The notes under the pieces are model-generated. The model ran no database searches. It worked only from the letters and a program-made list of their open reading frames with translations, and was not told where the DNA came from. 6,796 nt of DNA, taken from positions 1 to 6,796 of the forward strand of contig VGXH01000098.1 of the NCBI GenBank assembly GCA_016873405.1. Reading direction: 5' to 3'. This document shows, piece after piece, positions 1-5,579 of this stretch. A program made the position numbers and the translations under genes. This stretch comes from a bacterium. GTDB taxonomy: Bacteria; Krumholzibacteriota; Krumholzibacteria; LZORAL124-64-63. Positions within the stretch are counted from its first letter, which is position 1, and each line of letters begins with the position of its first letter.

Positions 1-7
1 CGCGTTT

Positions 8-11
8 CTCC
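8..11 (-). promoter_or_regulatory. Possible ribosome-binding site of a downstream operon gene outside the window
   Basis: On the minus strand, 13 bases beyond the arsM stop codon, the sequence reads GGAG followed by seven bases up to the window edge. That spacing would suit a start codon lying at or just past the edge. The tiny remaining interval holds no hairpin or T-run that would suggest the operon ends here. ars operons commonly continue with transport or reductase genes, so a third gene is plausible. The motif is short, and no coding sequence of that gene is visible. Confidence 0.3.
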
Positions 12-24
12 GGGCGCGGCACGC

Positions 25-846
25 TCAGGCCTCCGCCGCGGCGGCGCGGCGTCCGGTCACCGTCAGGCTCCAGATCCCGGTGCCCCCCTCGCGGAAGGCG
101 CGCACGGCCGCCGGCGGCGCCGCGGCCTCCAGCAGCTCGTCCGGCAACTCGAGACGGCGGCGACGACCGACGACGATGTCGCGGAAGCCGGCGCCCGCCA
201 CGGTCGCCAGGTACTCCGCCTCCTGCTGCGCGCCCGCCACGCAGCCGACGTACATCATCGCCGCGCCGCGCAGTTCGTCGGGCAACTCGCCGGTGATGAC
301 GATGTCCGAGACGGAGAAGCGGCCGCCCGGCCGCAGAACGCGGTGCATCTCGGCGAACGCGCGGGCCTTGTCCGGCACCAGGTTCAGCACGCAGTTGCTG
401 ATGACCACGTCGACGCTCGCATCTTCGAGGGGGAGCTGCTCGATCTCGCCGAGGTGGAACTCGACGTTCGTCGCGCCCAGCCGCGCGGCGTTCGCCCGCG
501 CCTTTTCCACCATCGCCGGCACCATGTCGACGCCGATGACGCGTCCCTGCGGCCCGACCAGCGCGCGCGCGACGAAGACGTCGTTGCCCGCCCCGCTGCC
601 CAGGTCCAGCACGGTCTCGCCCCGGCGGATGAACGCGCCCTCGGTCGGCAGGCCGCAGCCGAGGCCCAGGTCGGCCTCGGGCACGTAGCCCGCGAGGGTC
701 TCGTAGCCCTCGGCGAAGTTCACGCCCGCCGCCGGGGAACAGGCGCCGCCCGGGCCGCAGCAGCCCGCCCGGCCGGCGCCGTCGGCGATCTCGCCGTACT
801 TCCGCTTGACGATCTGCTTGAGGTCCCGGTCCCGCTGGGTGTCCAT
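25..846 (-). CDS. arsM: Arsenite S-adenosylmethionine methyltransferase ArsM
   Basis: This 273-residue cytoplasmic enzyme is predicted to transfer methyl groups from S-adenosylmethionine to trivalent arsenic, giving methylated and volatile arsenicals. It has a class I Rossmann methyltransferase fold: motif I VLDLGSGAGND at residues 79-89, the acidic ribose-binding residue D107 in VIGVDM, and the post-motif block VLRPGGRFSVSDI at 170-182. Three cysteines sit in family-typical contexts for As(III) binding: C64 in GLGCGLPT, C152 in SNCVLNLVPDK and C202 in GCVAGA. An N-terminal cluster (C29, C30, C36 in GCCGPGGAC) follows the characteristic VKRKYGEIA opening. Length is normal for a bacterial ArsM. 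Its start lies one base after the arsR stop and has a strong AGGAGG upstream, so it is translated from the arsR transcript. The overall motif pattern recalls Bacteroidota-type ArsM; that affinity is from memory, not a search. Confidence 0.95.
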   Translation of the reverse strand: MDTQRDRDLKQIVKRKYGEIADGAGRAGCCGPGGACSPAAGVNFAEGYETLAGYVPEADLGLGCGLPTEGAFIRRGETVLDLGSGAGNDVFVARALVGPQGRVIGVDMVPAMVEKARANAARLGATNVEFHLGEIEQLPLEDASVDVVISNCVLNLVPDKARAFAEMHRVLRPGGRFSVSDIVITGELPDELRGAAMMYVGCVAGAQQEAEYLATVAGAGFRDIVVGRRRRLELPDELLEAAAPPAAVRAFREGGTGIWSLTVTGRRAAAAEA

Positions 847-847
847 G

Positions 848-1183
848 TCAGTCCTCCTGCGGCTGGCCGCCGGCCAGCAGTCCGGTGAACAGCCGCGCGA
901 AGTCGCGGCCCGCGGCCGCCAGGGCCGCCTCGTCCAGGCAGTAGCAGGTGCGGGGGCCCTCGACCTCGCCGCGCACCAGCCCCGCCGCCTTCAGTTCCTT
1001 CAGGTGCTGCGACACCGTCGACTGCGCCAGGGGCGAGGCCACGACCACGTCGCCGCACACGCAGCCCCGCCGCGCCGCCAGCACGCCCAGGATGTGCAGC
1101 CGGCCCGGATGCGACAGCGCCCGCGCCACGCGGGCCAGCGCCACCAGGTCCGGCGCGAACGATTCCCGCTTCGCCCGTGCCAT
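848..1183 (-). CDS. arsR: ArsR/SmtB-family arsenic-responsive repressor
   Basis: This 111-residue winged-helix repressor is predicted to bind the operator upstream of its own operon and to let go when As(III) binds its cysteines. The DNA-binding part is clear: [19 protein letters not shown] (residues 52-70) is the helix-turn-helix, followed by the wing (about 71-83). C41 and C43 form the CxC metal site (GCVCGDVV) just before the helix-turn-helix. C80 and C82 in RTCYCLDE are a second CxC pair that could also be ligands. I chose the ATG at 1183 because it gives the usual family length, has GGGAAAGG six bases upstream, and makes the protein begin just before the first helix. The frame stays open upstream to 1312, but that extension would translate the GC repeat and the operator into low-complexity Arg/Pro/Ala sequence. 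arsM follows one base after its stop. Confidence 0.94.
   Translation of the reverse strand: MARAKRESFAPDLVALARVARALSHPGRLHILGVLAARRGCVCGDVVVASPLAQSTVSQHLKELKAAGLVRGEVEGPRTCYCLDEAALAAAGRDFARLFTGLLAGGQPQED
853..858 (-). promoter_or_regulatory. arsM ribosome-binding site inside the end of arsR
   Basis: The minus strand reads a perfect AGGAGG, six bases before the arsM ATG. It overlaps the last codons of arsR, whose TGA lies between this site and the start codon. This arrangement suggests translational coupling, so that methyltransferase output follows repressor translation on one transcript. Confidence 0.85.
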
Positions 1184-1189
1184 GTCGAG

Positions 1190-1197
1190 CCTTTCCC
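1190..1197 (-). promoter_or_regulatory. arsR ribosome-binding site
   Basis: The minus strand reads GGGAAAGG, six bases before the ATG at 1183. It is the only good Shine-Dalgarno-like stretch near that start, and it decides against the longer reading frame that begins at 1312. Confidence 0.65.
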
Positions 1198-1231
1198 GCG
1201 GCCTGCGGCCGGCGGCCCGCGGCCTGCGGCC
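1195..1231. repeat. 16-bp GC-rich direct repeat in the arsR leader
   Basis: CCCGCGGCCTGCGGCC occurs exactly twice, at 1195-1210 and 1216-1231, a 21-bp period with a 5-bp spacer. A third partial unit (GCCTGCG) lies at 1229-1235. The block sits between the probable arsR transcription start and the ribosome-binding site, and the first copy overlaps the upstream edge of that site. Its GGCC and GCGGCC blocks can pair with each other in RNA, so it could fold in the leader. Whether it regulates anything, or is a simple-sequence expansion of a GC-rich genome, cannot be decided here. Confidence 0.7.
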
Positions 1232-1245
1232 TGCGTCTGGTCGCG

Positions 1246-1269
1246 ATCGTATATCGTAAATATACGATA
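1246..1269. promoter_or_regulatory. Probable ArsR operator: overlapping inverted repeats
   Basis: Two nested palindromes share this AT-rich stretch. The outer one has perfect 9-bp arms, ATCGTATAT (1246-1254) and ATATACGAT (1260-1268), with a 5-base spacer. The inner one has perfect 7-bp arms, TATCGTA (1252-1258) and TACGATA (1263-1269), with a 4-base spacer. Put differently, the half-site ATCGTA occurs at 1246 and 1253, and its inverse TACGAT at 1263. ArsR/SmtB repressors bind AT-rich imperfect inverted repeats of this general size at their own promoters. The site lies about 65 bases upstream of the arsR start and overlaps the likely -10 region. Binding by the neighbouring ArsR is inferred from position and form. 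Confidence 0.8.
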
Positions 1270-1286
1270 ACCAACCAACCCCGCAA
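1259..1286 (-). promoter_or_regulatory. Probable arsRM promoter
   Basis: On the minus strand, TTGCGG (1286-1281) and TATATT (1264-1259) are separated by 16 bases, a tolerable sigma70-like pair that would start transcription near 1252. The -10 lies inside the operator palindrome, so a bound repressor would block polymerase. Other pairings are possible: TTGGTT just upstream of the palindrome with TACGAT 17 bases later. The exact boxes are therefore uncertain, although a promoter somewhere here is expected. Confidence 0.45.
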
Positions 1287-1305
1287 GCGGCCAGGATTAT
1301 CTCTG

Positions 1306-1335
1306 TGGACAAAAAATCATATTTAATGGTAAAAT
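1306..1335 (+). promoter_or_regulatory. Sigma70-like promoter of the protease gene
   Basis: TGGACA (1306-1311) matches the -35 consensus at five of six positions. TAAAAT (1330-1335) matches the -10 consensus at five of six, with an 18-base spacer. The region is strikingly AT-rich against its surroundings. Transcription would start near 1342, leaving a leader of about 54 bases before the ATG at 1396. It points away from arsR, so the interval holds two divergent promoters. The -35 lies 36 bases beyond the edge of the ars operator. Confidence 0.65.
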
Positions 1336-1382
1336 CATCCTCACCCGGGGATCATCCGTCCAGCCGACACCCCACAGCGGCC

Positions 1383-1387
1383 GGGAG
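1383..1387 (+). promoter_or_regulatory. Protease gene ribosome-binding site
   Basis: GGGAG lies eight bases before the ATG at 1396. It supports that start over the later in-frame ATGs, which would remove the basic start of the signal peptide. Confidence 0.6.
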
Positions 1388-1395
1388 CGTGCGCG

Positions 1396-4300
1396 ATGCC
1401 GAAGCGATGCCTGTCGAGAGTCCTGCTCATGACCGGCCTGTTGGCGCTGGGCCTGCCGGCCGTCCCGGCGGCGATGCCCACGGGCGCCGACCCCGCGCGG
1501 CCGGCGCCGGCCCCGCGTCGCCTGGAACCGCAGCGCCCTGTCGCCGCCCACCGGGGGACGGGCGACCCGGCGACCCTGGCGGCCGCCGCGACGGCGCCCG
1601 CCCCGCACCGCGCCCGTCTGGCCGCCGGCGCCGAGCGGCGCGCGTTCGCGGAAGTCGACTTGATGGCGCAAACGAAGAGCGCGGCGCACACGAAGAGCGC
1701 GGCGCGGCCCGACACCGCCGCCTCGCGCTGGGACCCCGAGCAGCTCGCGCTGCTCCGGCAGCTGACCGCCCCCGGTTTCCTGCGCACGCGCGCGGCGACG
1801 AACACGCCCGCCGACGGTCGCCAGACGCTGCCGCCGGTCGCCGGCGCTCCGGAACGGACCGCGACCAAGGCCGCCCCCTGGTCGGCCAACACGCTGCTGG
1901 GCAACCCGACGAACATGAACGACGACCACGTGACCCTGGCCGCGAGCCCCGACGGCAGCATCCTCTACGCCGCCTTCTCCGCCGTCGACCTCGGCAGCAC
2001 CGACCGCGACATCCACGTCGCCCGCTCGCTGAACCAGGGCCTCACCTGGCAGGTGTGGGAACTGCCCTCGTTCACCCTCGACGAATATCAACCCGAGCTG
2101 GCGGTCGATGGCGGCGGCTACCTGCACGTGGTCTGGATCCGCGACGACGGCGTGATCGTGCGCTCGCGCAGCAGCAATCCGGGTGACCCGTCGGCCTGGG
2201 CCTGGGTCAAGGGCCTCAACGTCGGCGAGCCCTGCGCCGTGCCGTCGATCGCCGTGACGGGCGCCGGCGACTTCGCCAGGGTCTTCATCGCCGCCAACTG
2301 GCTGACGGTCAACTGGGACTTCTACCAATACGAGTGGACGCTGATCTTCATGTACTCGTCCAACGGCGGCAACACCGTCACCTACGACTACTTCCTGCCG
2401 GACGGCTATCCGGATTACTGGCCCGACGTGGCGATGAACGCGGGCACGGTGCACTTCATCAACGCCGAGCAGGACGCCGCCACCGGCGAGATGGAGATCC
2501 TGATCGCGACCGACGCCTACACCGGCAGCTTCGCCGATCCCGCCAGCTTCACCGGCTGGACACCCAGCAACGGCGGCTACCCGCGCGTCGTCTGCCAGGG
2601 CAGCGACGTCTACGTCGCCTACCAGCTGGACTACACCGACGGCATCACCGCCGACGGCGACATCATCTACACGCACAGCGCCGACGCCGGCGCCTCGTTC
2701 TACGGACCGTACGGCCTGGTCGCCGACGAGTACGACAGCGTGGGGCCGAGCCTCTTCGTGCGCGGCGGCGTCGTCGGCTGCGTCTGGCTGGACGCGCCCA
2801 ACGGCGGCGACGAGTTCCAGCTGGCGACGCGCCTGGCTTCCGGCCACGGGGCGGCCGACTTCTTCGGCGACGTCGAGATCATCACCGACGCACCGACCGT
2901 CGAACCGGTCTTCCACGCCGCCGACGCCGTGCTGACCGCGCAACGCGCGCATGCCGCCTGGAGCGATCGGCGCGACTTCCCCACCCAGGGCCGGAACATC
3001 TACACGGCGCGCCGCGACCTGATGGCCGACCTGGCCGCGTTCACGCCCCCGGGCTGGGGCGACGCGCTGGTCGCCAACGTCATCGAGGGCCAGCGCGTGA
3101 CCGGCTACACCGCCGCCGGCGACACGAACTGGGTCTCTTTCGCCTTCTTCAACGCCGGGCTGCGCGACATCGCGCCCAGCTTCCTGATCGACCTCGAACT
3201 GGACGGTGACCTCTACGCCTCCTGGCGGCTGGACGGAGGCCTGCCGGCCGGAACGTACGTGCCGCTGGAGGACTTCCCGGTGCTCGGCCACGCCGGCACT
3301 CGCACCCTCACGGTGCGCCTGGACACGGCGGCGCAGGTCGCCGAGGACGACGAGACGGACAACGTCATCCGGAACAGCTTCGACTTCCGCCTCGGGGATC
3401 CGGGGCTGCGCCTGCGCCCGAGCGGGCTGGTGACCATCATCAATCCCTACCTGAAGCGCGGCGACGCGCTGAAGCTGGCCGGGACCCCGCCGCTGCGTCA
3501 CGAGACCTGGCTCGATCCGGTGGACCCGCGACTGCGCGAGGCGATGACCGGCGCCGAACCCGGCCGCCTGCTGCCGGTGATGATCGTGCCGGCCGAGCGG
3601 CTGGACCCGCTCGCGCTGGCCGAGACGCTGAAGGATGCCTCGCGCGCGACGCGACGCGAGGCGGTCGCCGCGGCGGCGCGCGCGCAGGTCGCCCGCGCGC
3701 TGGACGAGCTGCGCCCGGTCCTCGACGAGGCGGCGAAATCCGGGTCGGCGGCCCCGGCGCGGACCCTGTGGCTCTCGGGCTCGCTGCGCGCGGAGCTGGC
3801 GCCCGCGGCCATCGCGGAGCTGGCGGCCGATCCGCGCGTCGGCCGGCTCTGGCTCGATGACGTGCCCAGCCGCACGTTCGGCGGCAATTCCGGCGGCAAT
3901 TCCGGCGGCAGCTGGGCCGCGGCCGATCCCGACGGCACGACGACGACCTCCGACAAGGCCCTGGCCTGGCACCTGGCGGCGATCGGCGCCGACCAGGCGT
4001 GGGCCGCCGGCAGCACCGGGGCCGGCGTGCTGGTCGGCCACCTCGACAGCGGCGTCACCTACGACCACCCGGACCTGGCCGCGCGCCTGTGGGACGGCGG
4101 CCCGGCATTCCCCCACCACGGCTGGGACGCGGTCGACGAGGACGACGACCCCTACGACGGCGACGCCACCTGGCGCCACGGCACGCACACCGCGGGACTC
4201 ATCGTGGGCGACGGCACGGCCGGCACCCGCACCGGCGTGGCGCCGGGCGCGCGCCTGATGGCGCTTCGCGTGGTGCCCGGCTATCAGGCCGACCTGGTCG

Positions 4301-5523
4301 AGGGCATGCAGTTCGGCCTGGACCATGGCGTGCACCTGTTCTCGATGAGCGCCGGCTGGAGCCTGGCCGGCAGCGACGTGCGCGCGGCCAACCGCTACAA
4401 CGCCGAGATGCTGCTGGCGATGGACGTCCCCTGGATCACGGCCGCGGGCAACGGCAGCCCGAGCGGGCACTACGCCGTGCCCACCGACATCGCCAGTCCG
4501 GCGGACTGCCCCAGCCCCTGGTACGCGCCCGGCGGCGGCCGTTCGGCCGTCATCGCGGTGGGCGGCCTGACCAGCGCCGGCGCGGTCGAGACGACCTCGA
4601 GCCGCGGCCCGACATCGTGGAATCTCGCCAACCCCTTCAGCTCCTCGAACTACCGCGACTACCCCTATCCGCCGGGGCTGATGAAGCCCGACCTGGCGGC
4701 GCCGGGAGCCGACGTGACGAGCCTGTCCGGCGCCGGCGGCTACGTGGCGTACACGGGCACCAGCATGGCCTGCCCGCAGGTGGCCGGCGCCGCGGCGATC
4801 CTGCTGGGCGCCTCGCCCGGCCTGGATCCGGCGCGGCTGGCCGAGGCGCTCGAGACCTCGGCCGTCGATATCGCCGCCGCCCCGGCCGCGGCCGGCCGCG
4901 ACCCCTACACGGGCGCCGGCCGCATCCACCTCCCGTCGGCGCTGGCCGGCGTGCCGCGAGGCTCGGTGCTCGAGTTCACGGTGCAGAACACGGGCAACCT
5001 GCCGCTGGTCTTCGGACCGGTGACCCCGCTCGCGAGCTGGGTCACGGCCGACGCGCCGCCCCGCTGGCTCGATCCCGGCGCCACGGCCAGGCTGTCGGCG
5101 CGGATCGAGCCGGCGGGACTGCTCGAAGGCGTTCACGACACGTTCGTGGCGTTCAGCAGCAACGCGCCGGGCTCGCCCCACCTGCTGCCGGTGCAGCTGA
5201 TCTATGGCGACTATGCGACCGGCGTGGACCAGGTGCCCGCGCCCGTGTCCGCGCGGCTGGACGGCTACCCGAACCCGTTCAACCCGCGCACGACGCTGCG
5301 CTTCTCGCTGCCGGCGCCCGCGCGCGCGGTGCTGGAGGTGCACGACCTGAGCGGGCGCCTGGTGCGGCGGCTGGTCGCGGCGGAGCTGCCGGCGGGCGAG
5401 CACCAGGTGTTGTGGGACGGCCGGGACGAGTCCGGTCGCGCGGCGGCCAGCGGCCAGTACGTGGCGCGCCTGCGCGCGGGCGACGACGAGCCGGCGACCA
5501 GGAAGCTGATGCTCGTCAGATGA
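1396..5523 (+). CDS. Secreted multidomain subtilisin-family (S8) serine protease with N-terminal beta-propeller
   Basis: This 1375-residue exported peptidase starts with a signal peptide (basic PKRCLSR, hydrophobic VLLMTGLLALGL, likely cleavage after VPA at 25). Next come an Ala/Pro/Arg-rich stretch to about 160 and a beta-propeller (about 160-545) with three Asp-box motifs: SLNQGLTW 211, SSNGGNTV 321, SADAGASF 428. A CARDB-like domain follows (about 555-665, ending in VAEDDETDNV). Residues 725-822 resemble an inhibitor-I9-type propeptide. The S8 domain (about 855-1185) has its full triad: D884 in HLDSGV, H928 in RHGTHTAG, S1123 in GTSMACP, plus oxyanion N1019 in AAGNG. It looks closest to bacillopeptidase-F-like members (ASPADCPSPW near 1033). 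An Ig-like domain (about 1188-1270) and a FlgD-like/T9SS-like tail (1287-1375, YPNPFNP) close it. R927 replaces the usual Gly before the catalytic His. Its substrate is unknown. It has no visible link to arsenic beyond the shared intergenic region. Confidence 0.93.
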   Translation: MPKRCLSRVLLMTGLLALGLPAVPAAMPTGADPARPAPAPRRLEPQRPVAAHRGTGDPATLAAAATAPAPHRARLAAGAERRAFAEVDLMAQTKSAAHTKSAARPDTAASRWDPEQLALLRQLTAPGFLRTRAATNTPADGRQTLPPVAGAPERTATKAAPWSANTLLGNPTNMNDDHVTLAASPDGSILYAAFSAVDLGSTDRDIHVARSLNQGLTWQVWELPSFTLDEYQPELAVDGGGYLHVVWIRDDGVIVRSRSSNPGDPSAWAWVKGLNVGEPCAVPSIAVTGAGDFARVFIAANWLTVNWDFYQYEWTLIFMYSSNGGNTVTYDYFLPDGYPDYWPDVAMNAGTVHFINAEQDAATGEMEILIATDAYTGSFADPASFTGWTPSNGGYPRVVCQGSDVYVAYQLDYTDGITADGDIIYTHSADAGASFYGPYGLVADEYDSVGPSLFVRGGVVGCVWLDAPNGGDEFQLATRLASGHGAADFFGDVEIITDAPTVEPVFHAADAVLTAQRAHAAWSDRRDFPTQGRNIYTARRDLMADLAAFTPPGWGDALVANVIEGQRVTGYTAAGDTNWVSFAFFNAGLRDIAPSFLIDLELDGDLYASWRLDGGLPAGTYVPLEDFPVLGHAGTRTLTVRLDTAAQVAEDDETDNVIRNSFDFRLGDPGLRLRPSGLVTIINPYLKRGDALKLAGTPPLRHETWLDPVDPRLREAMTGAEPGRLLPVMIVPAERLDPLALAETLKDASRATRREAVAAAARAQVARALDELRPVLDEAAKSGSAAPARTLWLSGSLRAELAPAAIAELAADPRVGRLWLDDVPSRTFGGNSGGNSGGSWAAADPDGTTTTSDKALAWHLAAIGADQAWAAGSTGAGVLVGHLDSGVTYDHPDLAARLWDGGPAFPHHGWDAVDEDDDPYDGDATWRHGTHTAGLIVGDGTAGTRTGVAPGARLMALRVVPGYQADLVEGMQFGLDHGVHLFSMSAGWSLAGSDVRAANRYNAEMLLAMDVPWITAAGNGSPSGHYAVPTDIASPADCPSPWYAPGGGRSAVIAVGGLTSAGAVETTSSRGPTSWNLANPFSSSNYRDYPYPPGLMKPDLAAPGADVTSLSGAGGYVAYTGTSMACPQVAGAAAILLGASPGLDPARLAEALETSAVDIAAAPAAAGRDPYTGAGRIHLPSALAGVPRGSVLEFTVQNTGNLPLVFGPVTPLASWVTADAPPRWLDPGATARLSARIEPAGLLEGVHDTFVAFSSNAPGSPHLLPVQLIYGDYATGVDQVPAPVSARLDGYPNPFNPRTTLRFSLPAPARAVLEVHDLSGRLVRRLVAAELPAGEHQVLWDGRDESGRAAASGQYVARLRAGDDEPATRKLMLVR
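1672..1705 (+). repeat. 18-bp in-frame tandem duplication near the protease N-terminus
   Basis: ACGAAGAGCGCGGCGC is found at 1672 and again at 1690, encoding TKSAAH then TKSAAR (residues 93-104). It lies in the Ala-rich low-complexity linker between signal peptide and propeller and keeps the frame. It looks like a recent slippage duplication in a tolerant linker. Confidence 0.75.
3880..3912 (+). repeat. 12-bp tandem repeat encoding a Gly-Gly-Asn-Ser linker
   Basis: GGCGGCAATTCC is repeated exactly at 3880-3891 and 3892-3903, followed by a partial third unit GGCGGCAGC (3904-3912). It encodes the GGNSGGNSGGS linker at residues 829-839. That is the junction between the propeptide-like domain and the S8 catalytic domain, where a maturation cut would be expected. 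The identical copies suggest recent expansion. Confidence 0.8.
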
Positions 5524-5541
5524 AGCGGCGCCGCGGACGAT

Positions 5542-5568
5542 GGCGCGGTCGGAGCCGATGACCGCGCC
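5542..5568. terminator. GC hairpin between convergent genes, possible bidirectional terminator
   Basis: Perfect 9-bp arms GGCGCGGTC (5542-5550) and GACCGCGCC (5560-5568) flank a 9-base loop. It begins 18 bases after the protease stop and ends 11 bases before the kinase stop codon, the expected place for a shared terminator. There is no T-run on either side, so it is not a classic intrinsic terminator. It may act with Rho or be incidental in such GC-rich DNA. Confidence 0.4.
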
Positions 5569-5579
5569 GGCGCCGGCGC

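Noticed and set aside
1184..1312. N-terminal extension of ArsR to a start at 1312
   Set aside because: It would translate the operator, the promoter and the GC repeat. The ATG at 1183 has a good ribosome-binding site and gives the normal family length.
1672..1705. Start of a CRISPR-like or larger repeat array
   Set aside because: There are only two units with no spacers, in frame within a coding linker; it is a simple tandem duplication.
1305..2186. A plus-strand frame beginning in the protease promoter
   Set aside because: Its start lies within the promoter, it has no ribosome-binding site, and its product turns into Arg/Pro/Ala low-complexity sequence overlapping the protease in another frame.
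1596..3030. Active sialidase (neuraminidase) function for the N-terminal propeller
   Set aside because: Asp-boxes are present, but I could not identify the arginine triad, the RIP/FRIP motif or the catalytic Tyr/Glu pair. Asp-boxes occur in many non-sialidase propellers.
1297..5403. A very long open frame (about 1368 codons) on the minus strand, opposite the protease gene
   Set aside because: It is codon-aligned with the protease, so antisense stops would need sense codons TTA, CTA or TCA, which this GC-rich gene does not use across that stretch. Its translation is Arg/Gly/Ala/Val low complexity with no recognisable motif, while the plus strand has a signal peptide and a full subtilase triad.
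3999..5561. A 520-codon plus-strand frame inside the 3' half of the protease gene
   Set aside because: It overlaps the S8 catalytic region in another frame and is Arg/Gly/Pro-rich without motifs, a composition shadow.
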